Shown piece after piece: positions 40,316 through 49,153 of a stretch of DNA of 64,000 bases (position 1 is its first letter; the number at the start of each line of letters is the position of its first letter). Below the pieces are notes generated by a model, which searched no databases, was not told the origin of the DNA, and saw nothing but the letters and a program-made list of their open reading frames with translations. Source of the DNA: G963674835 sp963674835 (GTDB taxonomy: Bacteria; Planctomycetota; Planctomycetia; Pirellulales; Thermoguttaceae); contig CAXXKC010000002.1 of the NCBI GenBank assembly GCA_963674835.2, forward strand, positions 124,001-188,000, read 5' to 3'. The translations under genes and the position numbers were made by a program.

Positions 40316-40548
40316 TTGTTTCTGAATTGACCTCCTAGCTTGAGCCCAGTTGCATCCCAATGGCCTGTGCCGACCTCTGAGACCTACGCTGATTTAATTC
40401 ACCAGACAAAAGCCCAGAGCGTTTGGGGTGGTCGCCCTACCGATCAGCCCACTTGCGCTTTACCATTTTCCTTACCGGCTCATTCCTTTACCGCTTTTCA
40501 AACAAAAAACACCTACGTAAGTCACTGTTACGTAAGGGCTTATCGAGG
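40316..40548. other. Island border segment, candidate attachment region
   Basis: No gene. AT-rich stretch between the last island terminator and the tRNA 3' end. TACGTAA-N7-TTACGTA (40514-40534) lies 15 bp from the tRNA and could be a recombinase or regulator site. The matching attachment copy is not in the window. Confidence 0.5.
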
Positions 40549-40622
40549 TGGGCGGTAGAGGACTCGAACCTCCGACATCTGCCTTGTAAGGGCAGCGCTC
40601 TAACCAACTGAGCTAACCGCCC
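40549..40622 (-). tRNA. tRNA-Val (anticodon TAC)
   Basis: Minus strand: acceptor GGGCGGT pairs with ACCGCCC, D arm GCTCAGTTGGTTAGAGC, anticodon stem CTGCC/GGCAG with loop CTTACAA (anticodon TAC), T arm with GGTTCGAGTCC. 74 nt without encoded CCA. Its 3' end faces the accessory region, the usual orientation for tRNA-targeted integration. Confidence 0.96.
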
Positions 40623-40687
40623 GCGCCAGTGTTATCGTATCGGGGTGTGCGGCGTTCTGTCAATGGACGCTGTCGGCGCGCGGGGCG

Positions 40688-43573
40688 TTAGTTGGTTCGC
40701 GCGGGCTTGGATGCGTTGGTCCGAGTGTCGTCGGCGGGGAGGAAGGTTTCGGGACTGGGCGGCTGCGGCATGTGGTCGAGCACCATTCCGGCGTTCTCTC
40801 GGTCGGCCGCTGCGCCGATGGCGGCGTTGTTGGATGCGTCGTCGAGGAGAAAGTCGTCGGGCGCGTGGGAGTGGACCGGGCGGCTCTTCTGCGGAAGTCG
40901 CTTCCACTGCACCCGGTTCCGACTGGCATTGCTTTCTCGATCGGCGGTCCAATGAGCCAGCCATCCGTCGAAATCGAGCTGTTCCGACGTGGTACTGGCG
41001 TCGCGAGGCGAGATGCTCCAGAAGACGCGGAAACCTTCGTAGAAATTGCGGTCGCCTGACCAGAGGATCTGCTGGCGGGCCTTTTCGCGATCGGTTACGC
41101 CGTTCTGTTCGAGAACCACCGACGCGCCGGAGCCCAGGAGAATGCTGTTGCTGGAACGAATGTCGGCGAGCACGTCGGGCATGTACTCGGTATGGTTGAA
41201 CTGGCAGAGGCCGCGGCCAATGAGGGCCGTTAGGTGGTCGAGAGTGATCTGGGTAGTGTAGCCGGGGCGGGCCGTGTCGCTGCCGTCGGCGCAAAGCAGC
41301 CATTCGGTGGTCGCCAGCATTCCGTTGTCCCAGAGCAACTGGATGGGCTGCATGCCCTCGTTGCGGAGGAAGACGGCTTCGCCGCGCGCCACGCAATCCT
41401 CGAGTGTGACCGTGACCCGCCGCTGATCGAGACTTCCGCCCAGTACCGGCTCGGCGAACGGGCTGGCCTTCAATCGCACGAAGGCGACGTCGGGCTGATA
41501 CGCGGCCCAACCGCCCGCCGCGTTGCGAATCGTGAGGTAGCATCGCTTGAGCTCGAGTCGCTCGGCCTGATCGACGTCGAACAGGGTCCAGCTATCGGGC
41601 GGCAAGTCGTCGGGGATGGACAGTTCGAGCGCGACGCCTAGGAGCGTCACGCCGCTGCCGCTGAGCGAGAACATGCTGCGCCGGTACTTGACCGGATCGC
41701 TCTCCGTGGGCCGGAAGGTCACGACCGGCTGGAACTTATTGCCGGCGCGAATGGTCAATTGTGAGTTGGTCAGGGTGATGGGCGTCTCGGGCTGGATGCG
41801 CCCCGTGTAGCGCAGCTCGATGATGTCGCCGCTGGTGGCCGCCGAACAGGCCGCTTTGAGGGTCTGGTATCCGCCGTTTTCGCCTCGCCCATCGACGACG
41901 AGGACACGGTTCTGAGAGACAGCGGTCTTTCTCGGCCCAATGCTGGCCAGAGCCTTGGGAGGATCGGTGCTGCCGGGGTTGGCGGCAATCAGATGCCCGG
42001 GCTCGGGAAGTGAGAACTCGCCGGATGCCGGTGCCACGGCCGTCGCGCCTGCGGTGACCGATGCCGCGTTCCATCCTTGCGAGACGGACGGTCGGCCCTG
42101 CACTCCGGCGGCGACGGAGCGGGCAGTGGCGGCCGTGGACGTTTGCTGGGCGGTCTCCTGGGCCGGGGCCGGCGTGCCGGTTGAGGCAGGCGCCGGCGAG
42201 GCCGACTTGGGCGCGCTCGGCGTGACTGGGGGTGACGGCGACGCGGCAGTTGCCGCCGCGCCGGGCGTTGGGACCGGTTTGGTCTGTGCGACGCCTTCTC
42301 GTGGCGCGTCGGGGCGCGGGCTGGGGATGTTCGGGCTCGCGTTTGGCGCACTGATGGTTTGTGATGTCGACAGGCCGGGAGTTGCGCGGTCGGTCGAATC
42401 GGTGACGAAATGGAGCAGCAGGACACAGGCGATGAGGATGGCGACGGGCGCTGCCCAGGGCAGGTGCCGCTGGATGATGGCGGCCTTGGAGACCTTGGGT
42501 GTAACCCACATGCGCTGGCCCGGCCCTGCCGGTTGCAACCCGACCTGCTGGACGAGTGTGAGCAAGGCTTCGATGAGCTTGCCGGGCTCCTGATAGCGCT
42601 GTTGCGGCGACTTGGCCATCATGCGGCGCAGGACGCGCGACAGCTCTTCGGGCAAGTCGGGTCGGAACTGCCGGACGTCGGGGGGCTCGTCGCCCTGATG
42701 CTGGAGCAACTTCTGGAGCACGGTCCCCTCGGGAAACGGCGGCCGACCCGCCAGCATGAAGAACAGGGTGCATCCGAGGGAATAGATGTCGCTGCGTACG
42801 TCGGCGTTGCGCGGATCGCGTGCCTGTTCGGGGGAGATGTAGTCGAAGGTGCCCAGCGTGACGCCGCTGGCGGTGAGGTCCTCTTCGCCTTTGGGCCCTT
42901 GGAGGCGTGCCAGGCCCATGTCGATCAGCTTGGCGCGGCCTTCCGGGGTGATGAGAACGTTGGAGGGTTTGATGTCGCGGTGGACGACGTTCTGCTGGCT
43001 GGCGTAGTCCAGTGCCTCGGCAATCTGCAACGTGTAGCTCAGGGCTTCAGGTAGCGAGAGGGCGCCCTTCTGCTCGACCAGTTGCCGCGTGTTGATTCCC
43101 TCGACGAACTCAAAGGCGATGTACGAGACACCCTGTTCCTCGCCGGCGTAGTATACCTGGACGATGTTTTCGTGGTTCAACCGGGCAGCCGAGCGGGCTT
43201 CATTGCGGAAGCGCAAGAGCGTGTCGGGGTCGACCACCTGGTCGGTCGAGAGAACCTTCAGGGCGACCATGCGGCCGAGCGCCTTGTCGGTCGCCCGATA
43301 GACGTGGCCCATTCCGCCACCGCCGACGTACTCGAGCACCTCGAACTGGCCAAGGCACGCGCCGGGAACCAAGTGTTCGGGGCGGGGCGGGCCGAGGCCA
43401 TCGGAGTGCGAGGGTCGCGACAAGGGCGGCTGATTGGAGATGACAGTGGCTTGCTCTGCGGCCAGTGGGCCGCTGCCCACCCCGGATTTGGACGCAGTGC
43501 GATACGAGCCGGTCGACGCGGGGTCGCCCGGCGAAGATCGCGATGAATGAGTCCCGGAAACCGAATCGCTCAT
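40688..43573 (-). CDS. Pkn-type Ser/Thr protein kinase, 961 aa
   Basis: After a 70-residue Ser/Pro-rich start, the kinase domain (about 78-345) shows the Gly loop EYVGGGGMGHVYRA, VALKVL (ATP-binding Lys), NVVHRDIKPSNVLI (catalytic loop) and IDMGLARL (DFG variant DMG). A single membrane helix follows near residue 375 (APVAILIACVLLLHFV). Next comes a 200-residue Pro/Ala/Thr-rich linker and a C-terminal beta-helix-like region (ELRYTGRIQPETPITLTNSQ) that resembles right-handed parallel beta-helix domains. It is likely a receptor kinase with an extracytoplasmic sensor, common in planctomycetes. Confidence 0.93.
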   Translation of the reverse strand: MSDSVSGTHSSRSSPGDPASTGSYRTASKSGVGSGPLAAEQATVISNQPPLSRPSHSDGLGPPRPEHLVPGACLGQFEVLEYVGGGGMGHVYRATDKALGRMVALKVLSTDQVVDPDTLLRFRNEARSAARLNHENIVQVYYAGEEQGVSYIAFEFVEGINTRQLVEQKGALSLPEALSYTLQIAEALDYASQQNVVHRDIKPSNVLITPEGRAKLIDMGLARLQGPKGEEDLTASGVTLGTFDYISPEQARDPRNADVRSDIYSLGCTLFFMLAGRPPFPEGTVLQKLLQHQGDEPPDVRQFRPDLPEELSRVLRRMMAKSPQQRYQEPGKLIEALLTLVQQVGLQPAGPGQRMWVTPKVSKAAIIQRHLPWAAPVAILIACVLLLHFVTDSTDRATPGLSTSQTISAPNASPNIPSPRPDAPREGVAQTKPVPTPGAAATAASPSPPVTPSAPKSASPAPASTGTPAPAQETAQQTSTAATARSVAAGVQGRPSVSQGWNAASVTAGATAVAPASGEFSLPEPGHLIAANPGSTDPPKALASIGPRKTAVSQNRVLVVDGRGENGGYQTLKAACSAATSGDIIELRYTGRIQPETPITLTNSQLTIRAGNKFQPVVTFRPTESDPVKYRRSMFSLSGSGVTLLGVALELSIPDDLPPDSWTLFDVDQAERLELKRCYLTIRNAAGGWAAYQPDVAFVRLKASPFAEPVLGGSLDQRRVTVTLEDCVARGEAVFLRNEGMQPIQLLWDNGMLATTEWLLCADGSDTARPGYTTQITLDHLTALIGRGLCQFNHTEYMPDVLADIRSSNSILLGSGASVVLEQNGVTDREKARQQILWSGDRNFYEGFRVFWSISPRDASTTSEQLDFDGWLAHWTADRESNASRNRVQWKRLPQKSRPVHSHAPDDFLLDDASNNAAIGAAADRENAGMVLDHMPQPPSPETFLPADDTRTNASKPARTN

Positions 43574-43954
43574 GTCCCGTTGCGGACCGAGCCCGCAGAT
43601 TGAAACGCCTGCCTCACCAAACGACGAACGTCGTCTCGTTTACACGTCATTGCCCCGAATTGTGGGTGAACACCCTGTGCAGAAAGCGTCGCGCACTGAC
43701 GATGGTCTCCATTTTAACCGTACCAACCGAACGCGTCAAACTGCGCAACCTGCCAGCGTACATAGAACTTACGACAACCGGTGCGCGCCGTCGGCACGTC
43801 CGGTACTTTCGGAAGAACCGGACCTTGATCGGGCGGCGCGGAGCAAGTTGTTCGGTCCCTGCACCCATCCTATAATGAGCGCTAAGGCACGGAGAGACCA
43901 CCCCTTCCGGTTTTGAACCGTGCCGCATTACCTACCTAAGTCGAGGAGCCCACC
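43574..43954. other. Divergent promoter region
   Basis: Between the kinase (minus) and the sugar isomerase-like gene (plus). No further gene is supported. CTATAATGAGC near 43870 offers a -10-like hexamer for the plus-strand gene. Confidence 0.4.
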
Positions 43955-44863
43955 ATGAGCCATGTTGTCGATCGTCGCAGTTTCCTGAAGACCGCAGGGG
44001 CACTTGCCGCCGGCGCCGGCCTGGCTCATTTCGGACCCTCGGCCTGGGCGGCTGAGGTCGGACCGGGCGCTCCGAACGCCGAAAAGATCGGCTGGAGGCT
44101 GGGCTGTCAGGCGTATTCGTTCAACCGATTCAGCTTTTTCGAGGCGGTTGACAAGAACCATTCGCTCGGGTTGCGTGTGATCGAAGCCTTTCCGGGCCAG
44201 AAACTTAGCGACGCTGAGCCCGACGTGCGCATCGGCGATGCGATGAGCGCCGACGCGCGTGCGGCCGTGAAGAAGAAGCTTGACGACAGCGACGTGACGC
44301 TGGTGAATTTCGGCGTTGTGGGGCTCCCCGCCAACGAATCGGCCGCACGAAAGGTGTTTGACTTCGCCAAGGACATGGGGATTGAGACGATCGTGTCGGA
44401 GCCGGCGCCCGAGGCGTTTGACATGCTGGACAAGCTGTGTGAGGAGTATCAGATCAACGTCGCCTTGCACAATCACCCCGAGCCGTCGCGCTACTGGAAC
44501 CCGAAAACGGTGCTCGAGGCCGTGAAGGGGCACAGCAAGCGGATCGGAGCCTGCGCCGATACGGGTCACTGGATGCGGTCGGGCGTCAATCCGATCGAAG
44601 CGGTCCGGATGCTCAAGGGACGCATCATCAGCTTCCACTTAAAGGACCTGAACAAGTACGGGCAGAAGGGAGCCCACGACGTTCCTTGGGGAACCGGCGA
44701 GGGCCACCTGAAAGAGCTTCTCGGTGAGGTTTATGGCCAGGGCTTCCGGGGCGTGTTCTCGATCGAGTATGAGCACAACTGGCTCAACTCGGTCCCCGAG
44801 ATCGCCGAGTGCGTGGCCTTCTTCAACCAAACAGCCGCCGACTTGGCCGCCAAGAAGAAGTAA
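43955..44863 (+). CDS. Tat-exported sugar phosphate isomerase/epimerase-like protein, 302 aa
   Basis: The N-terminus VVDRRSFLKTAGALAAGAGL is a twin-arginine signal with AWAAE cleavage. The mature part is a xylose-isomerase-like TIM barrel (AP_endonuc_2 family) with VIEAFPG, ALHNHPEPSRYW (metal His/Glu), CADTGHWMRSG and FHLKDL, ending FSIEYEHNW. These are metal-binding barrel residues. Substrate unknown; probably a periplasmic sugar isomerase. Planctomycetes have many such proteins. Confidence 0.92.
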   Translation: MSHVVDRRSFLKTAGALAAGAGLAHFGPSAWAAEVGPGAPNAEKIGWRLGCQAYSFNRFSFFEAVDKNHSLGLRVIEAFPGQKLSDAEPDVRIGDAMSADARAAVKKKLDDSDVTLVNFGVVGLPANESAARKVFDFAKDMGIETIVSEPAPEAFDMLDKLCEEYQINVALHNHPEPSRYWNPKTVLEAVKGHSKRIGACADTGHWMRSGVNPIEAVRMLKGRIISFHLKDLNKYGQKGAHDVPWGTGEGHLKELLGEVYGQGFRGVFSIEYEHNWLNSVPEIAECVAFFNQTAADLAAKKK

Positions 44864-45229
44864 TTGCTGCGGCGCGCTGTTGGTACAAGCGCGATCGTCA
44901 TGCTCGAACATGGCTGGGGAGAGTGTACGCGCCATTCGGCTTGGCGTGGCCTTGTATTCGGCATAACCGCTAGGGATTGCCCCCTCACTAAAACTAGACA
45001 CCTTGGAAAATGTGAATCGGGCGGGTGCCTAAGAATTGGGCACATGAACGGCTGCCCGGTTACGGGCACGGGTGCTTGTGTTTCGGGCACGATGCATGCA
45101 TTGACATAACTGCTGTCACTGCAACGATATAAAAGGAGGGCTTGACTTCTGCGCAACATTCCGGCGGACCGTCACCATGGAGGTCGACGGCGACAGCCCC
45201 CTGAGCGTTGCATTGCGTAGGAGTTGAGG
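44864..45229. other. Intergenic region, no feature seen
   Basis: No gene or clear hairpin. ATATAAAAGGAGG at 45128-45140 is AT-rich and could belong to the promoter of the ribbon-helix-helix gene. Confidence 0.35.
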
Positions 45230-45616
45230 ATGACTGAAGCCACAAGTCAAAAGGAAATCCATCGGTTTGCAGAGCAGCTCTATATTCAAAAGGTCGACTG
45301 GGTGACCTTCTTCCGGGAAATCCTCGGAGCCAATGGCATCGTGCGTCAACTGTATCCGACGCGTCAGCATCTGGCCGAGTTTGAGAAGACGGAGACGTAC
45401 GCCGAGATCCAGCAGATGCTCACCCGGTTGCGGGAGAAGGATGTGGCGGCGGCGTCGGATCAGGAGCCCACGCGGGTGATCACGGTGCGGCTGCCGAAGA
45501 GCCTGCACGAGAGCCTGCGCGCCGAGGCACACGATCATCGAACGAGCATCAACAAGCTATGCATTTCAAAACTGGTTCGGTTCATCGACAACCAGTTCAT
45601 TCCCACGGAGCCGTAG
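45230..45616 (+). CDS. Ribbon-helix-helix domain protein, 128 aa
   Basis: ATG 45230 with GTAGGAGTTGAGG upstream. The first 85 residues are helical (WVTFFREILGANGIVRQLYP). The C-terminal part, RVITVRLPKSLHESLRAEAH, then RTSINKLCISKLV, is a HicB/CopG-like RHH fold that binds DNA as a dimer. No toxin gene is adjacent, so I do not call it an antitoxin. Likely a transcriptional regulator. Confidence 0.8.
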   Translation: MTEATSQKEIHRFAEQLYIQKVDWVTFFREILGANGIVRQLYPTRQHLAEFEKTETYAEIQQMLTRLREKDVAAASDQEPTRVITVRLPKSLHESLRAEAHDHRTSINKLCISKLVRFIDNQFIPTEP

Positions 45617-45674
45617 AGGACCGTTGCTGGGCGGCGTCGTGCGTCGCCAAGTCGGAAGGGGAATAGAGGAGAGA

Positions 45675-46062
45675 CCGGAGTGGATCTATAAGCCGGGTTC
45701 TGTACCCAATGGACTTGGCCATCGGGCGACGGCCATTTCTCTAGGGGGCCGATTACTCGACTCCTCAAGCGGTCTACCCGGAAGTCGTTGGCGGGCCGGA
45801 CCAGCCCACGGGCAAGACGGAGGACGAATCCCCCGTTGTTGCCACTACTTCCTGCTTGACCTTGCTCCCGGCGGGGTTTGCCTAGCCAAGCCGGTCACCC
45901 GGCTTGCTGGTGAGCTCTTACCTCACCGTTTCACCCTTACCGCACAGAGACTAGCCCTGTGTGGCGGTCTGCTTTCTGTTGCACTTTCCCTGGCCTCACG
46001 ACCGGTGGGAGTTACCCATCGCCGTGTCCTGCGGAGCCCAGACTTTCCTCTCGCTAGATGAG
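45675..46062 (-). ncRNA. rnpB: RNase P RNA (bacterial type A)
   Basis: Read on the minus strand it begins with the conserved GAGAGGAAAGTCTGGGCTCC region (CR I) and ends with the ACAGAACCCGGCTTATAGAT block (CR V). Between them lie AGGGTGAAACGGTGAGGTAA-like CR II/III sequence and other paired segments. This RNA is the catalytic subunit that removes tRNA 5' leaders. Boundaries are approximate within about 15 nt. Confidence 0.95.
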
Positions 46063-46225
46063 TTCAGGCTGATATGGCAGCCCATCTCCACCCAGCCAGC
46101 GGCCGTCCGATCCACTCCGATCCCCATGCAAACATACCGTTTCTTTGGGGGAGCGGCTAGTGGGCAGCCGGCCGCGAGCTTCGGGGCGACCGGCACGTTG
46201 GCCCGGCATCGCACTTCGTGGCGTC

Positions 46226-47170
46226 CTACGGTTGCGCGCAGCTCGCGCCCTGCCAGGTTCCCCGCCGGTGGAACTCGGCCTCGACGGCCCTTCGCACGGC
46301 CGACTTGTCGGCGCACCACTGGGGCGCCACGAGATAGTCGGGCGGCGCATCGGCGCTGAGGCGATCGATCACGCATTGCGGCGGCAAGACTTCCAGGAAG
46401 TCGACGACCCAGGCGACGTAGTCGTCGCGGTCGGGCAGCACGACCTGTCCGTTGGCGACCTGAGCGGCCAACAGCGTGTCCTTCGCAGCGTACAGGTTGT
46501 GGAGCTTCACGGCGTGCAGTTGCAGCCGGGCGATTTCGCGGGCGGTGGCGAGCATGTCGTCGCGGGTTTCGCCGGGCAGGCCGAGGATGACGTGTGCGGC
46601 GATGTCCAGGCCTCGCAGGCGTGTGCGACGAACGGCGTCGAGGAAGGCACTGTAGTGGTGGCCGCGGTTCATCCAGTCGAGCGTGCGATCGTGGGTTGTT
46701 TGCAGTCCATATTCGACGACGACCCACGTACGTTTGGCAAAATCGGCCAGCAGATCCAAGACGTCGTCGGGCACGCAGTCGGGGCGGGTGCCAATGCTGA
46801 GGCCGACCACGCCCGGCACGGCGATGGCTTCATCCCACATGGCTCGCAATTGAGCGAGCGGCGCGTAGGTATTGGTGGCCGGCTGGAAATAGGCGATGAA
46901 CTGGTCGACGTTGTGCCGAACCCGAAGCCGGTCCATGCCGTCTAATAGTTGTTGGGGGATGGCGGCTTCAGGCTGGCGCCGGCTGGGGCTGAAGCTGCCG
47001 ATGTTGCAGAAGATGCATCCCCCCGTTCCAACGACACCATCGGTATTGGGGCATCCGAGGCGGGCATCGACGCTGACCTTCCAGACTTTGTGGCCGAACT
47101 TATTCCTGAGGAAGTAGTTCAGGCTGTGGTATCGAAGGCCTGCCGCGCGCCAACCAGACATCCCGCACAT
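46226..47170 (-). CDS. Radical SAM protein, TIGR01212/YhcC family, 314 aa
   Basis: Start 47170 chosen (AAGGAAA upstream); 47182 (GTG) and 47161 are alternatives. LRYHSLNYFLRNKFGHKVWK is the family N-terminus. The 4Fe-4S cysteines occur as C-N12-C-x2-C (ARLGCPNTDG, GGCIFCNIG), the spaced pattern of this family. GLSIGTRPDCVPD and HVILGLPGETRDDM follow. Substrate is not known with certainty; members resemble Elp3-like tRNA-modifying enzymes. Confidence 0.92.
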   Translation of the reverse strand: MCGMSGWRAAGLRYHSLNYFLRNKFGHKVWKVSVDARLGCPNTDGVVGTGGCIFCNIGSFSPSRRQPEAAIPQQLLDGMDRLRVRHNVDQFIAYFQPATNTYAPLAQLRAMWDEAIAVPGVVGLSIGTRPDCVPDDVLDLLADFAKRTWVVVEYGLQTTHDRTLDWMNRGHHYSAFLDAVRRTRLRGLDIAAHVILGLPGETRDDMLATAREIARLQLHAVKLHNLYAAKDTLLAAQVANGQVVLPDRDDYVAWVVDFLEVLPPQCVIDRLSADAPPDYLVAPQWCADKSAVRRAVEAEFHRRGTWQGASCAQP

Positions 47171-47289
47171 TGGGGTATGCACTTTCCTTGACTGAATGAG
47201 ATCCCGTGCCTAAACTAGTTGCGCCAGCACATGTTCCGAATAATGGCTTATCATAGGGCGTGGCGGTATGCCACTCAAGAGACGCGCGT

Positions 47290-47784
47290 ATGTACGGTGA
47301 TTTGATTCCGTCTGGCGGAGGCGACCCGATCCCCTTGTTCAAGAGGGCGCTGCTGGTCGGCCGACGCGAGAGTTGCGATATCGTGCTGCGGTTCTCGAAC
47401 GTTTCGGCGCACCACTGCCAACTGGAGGTCTTCAGTGGCTATTGGTATGTGCAGGACCTGAAGAGCCGCAACGGAGTGAAGGTCAACGGCGTGCGCGTGC
47501 AAGAGAAGCGACTGGATCCGGGCGACGTATTGTCGATCGCGAAGCACCATTACATCGTGCAGTACTCGCCGGTGGAAAATGGAGCCGTCGGCCCTCCGCC
47601 ACCCGACAAGACCGAGAGCGATGTTTTCAGCCATACGCTGTTGGAACGACTCGGTTATAGCAAGCGGTCGGAGGAACCCGGCATCGTACAGTCCCCGCAA
47701 CCGCCCCGCGGACCGGGCGAGCATCGTGGACCGGTTAGTCCTGAAATGCCGACACCGATGAGATCTCGTCAGAACTTTCCCTAG
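47290..47784 (+). CDS. FHA-domain protein, 164 aa
   Basis: Residues 15-95 form a forkhead-associated domain: ALLVGRRESCDIVLRFSNVS, HHCQLEVFSGYWYVQDLKSR, NGVKVNG (Gly-Arg, Ser, His and Asn-Gly phosphothreonine-binding positions). A Pro-rich tail ends the protein. FHA domains bind phosphothreonine, so it may respond to the island-adjacent kinase or others. Start ATG 47290. Confidence 0.93.
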   Translation: MYGDLIPSGGGDPIPLFKRALLVGRRESCDIVLRFSNVSAHHCQLEVFSGYWYVQDLKSRNGVKVNGVRVQEKRLDPGDVLSIAKHHYIVQYSPVENGAVGPPPPDKTESDVFSHTLLERLGYSKRSEEPGIVQSPQPPRGPGEHRGPVSPEMPTPMRSRQNFP

Positions 47785-48010
47785 CAGGCGTGAGATGGTC
47801 CGCCCGGACCGCGACAGAATGGAACCCGGCCGTTTCGGTTGTCAGGGAGGTAGCACAACCGGCATCGGTTGTGAAACGTTGCAAGGATGACAGTGCGACC
47901 GAAAGAGGAACCGCATTCGGTCTCAGCATGGACGGCTCGCAAGCCATGGCTCTCTGGTTGGCGACGACCGCCCTGCCCACAACTTCGTTCGGGGTAAAGC
48001 GAACCGCTGG

Positions 48011-49153
48011 ATGGCAAAACGAGATAAGAAGATCCGAACAGACTTTCGTAAGAATCGCAACGTGCGCACCCGGCGCACCGATTGGACGCGCCGGTTCGAA
48101 GAGCAAGGGCTTCCGGAAGACGTCGTTCAGGGCGAGCGAATCAGCGGCAAAGGAGAGCTGACGCGCCGGCGGACGATCCGGGGAACGGAGACTTCCGCAG
48201 ACGAGGAAACCGGCCTGGAGGTGCAACTCCAGGTGGACGAATCGGCCTGCCTCCGCGGCCGCGTGCTGAGCGTTCACGGTTTGCAGAGCGTGGTGCAGGA
48301 CGAATCGGGCCGTATTTATCGCTGCGCGACGCGCCGGTTGTTGAAGACGCTGAGCACGGATCAGCGTCATGTGGTGGTTGCGGGGGACCGCGTGCTGTTC
48401 CGCTCGGCCGCCGCAACCGGCGCCGACGAAGGGATCATCGAGCGGATCGAGCCGCGGCACGGCATTCTTTCGCGTACGAGCCGCGGTCGGCAGCACACGA
48501 TGGTCGCCAACGTGGACCAGGCGCTGTTGATCACGAGCCTGGCCGAACCGCGTTTGAAGCCGCATCTGTTGGACCGACTGATCGCCAGCGCCGATAAGGG
48601 ACGATTGCGGCCCGTGCTTTGCATTAACAAGATCGATCTGGGCGATCCGGCAGAGATCCAACCGTTGGTCGGCGTGTATAGCCAGATGGGATACCAAGTC
48701 ATCCTGCTGAGCGCGAGAACGGGATTTGGAATTGCACGGCTTCGACACGTGCTGAAGGACCGGGAGAGCGCGGTGGTCGGCCAGAGCGGCGTGGGCAAGT
48801 CGTCGCTGCTGAACGCCGTCGATCCGTCGCTGCAGCTTCGAGTCTCGGCCGTGAGCGAGGAGACGCAGAAGGGGCGGCACACAACGACGACGGCCCGACT
48901 GCTGCCGCTTGAGTTTGGCGGCTATGTCGTCGATACGCCGGGCATTCGGCAGTTCGAGCTGTGGGACGTGATCGCCGAGGAGGTGGCCAGCTACTACCGG
49001 GATCTGCGTCCGTATGTGAGCCACTGCCGGTTTCCCGACTGTACGCACACCCACGAGGCGGATTGCGCCGTCAAGGACGCGGTGGCCGACGGCCGGATCG
49101 ACCAGCGGCGCTATGAGAGTTACTGCGGTTTGTTCCACGGAGATATGGAGTGA
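48011..49153 (+). CDS. rsgA: Ribosome small-subunit GTPase RsgA, 380 aa
   Basis: A circularly permuted GTPase. An OB fold with basic N-terminal extension (residues 1-150) is followed by G4 NKID (about 205), G5 SART, G1 GQSGVGKSSLLNAV (about 257) and G3 DTPGI. A zinc-binding Cys/His set (CRFPDCTHTHEADC) ends the protein. RsgA matures the 30S subunit. The stop overlaps the hflX start (GTGA). Confidence 0.95.
   Translation: MAKRDKKIRTDFRKNRNVRTRRTDWTRRFEEQGLPEDVVQGERISGKGELTRRRTIRGTETSADEETGLEVQLQVDESACLRGRVLSVHGLQSVVQDESGRIYRCATRRLLKTLSTDQRHVVVAGDRVLFRSAAATGADEGIIERIEPRHGILSRTSRGRQHTMVANVDQALLITSLAEPRLKPHLLDRLIASADKGRLRPVLCINKIDLGDPAEIQPLVGVYSQMGYQVILLSARTGFGIARLRHVLKDRESAVVGQSGVGKSSLLNAVDPSLQLRVSAVSEETQKGRHTTTTARLLPLEFGGYVVDTPGIRQFELWDVIAEEVASYYRDLRPYVSHCRFPDCTHTHEADCAVKDAVADGRIDQRRYESYCGLFHGDME

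Noticed and set aside
41736..42773. 345-codon minus-strand frame inside the kinase gene
   Set aside because: Alternate frame of the kinase linker; Arg/Pro-rich low-complexity product.
45230..45616. Toxin-antitoxin module for the ribbon-helix-helix protein
   Set aside because: No adjacent toxin gene; rnpB follows on the other strand.
47260..47289. Earlier start for the FHA-domain gene
   Set aside because: Adds ten residues without a family match or better ribosome site than ATG 47290.
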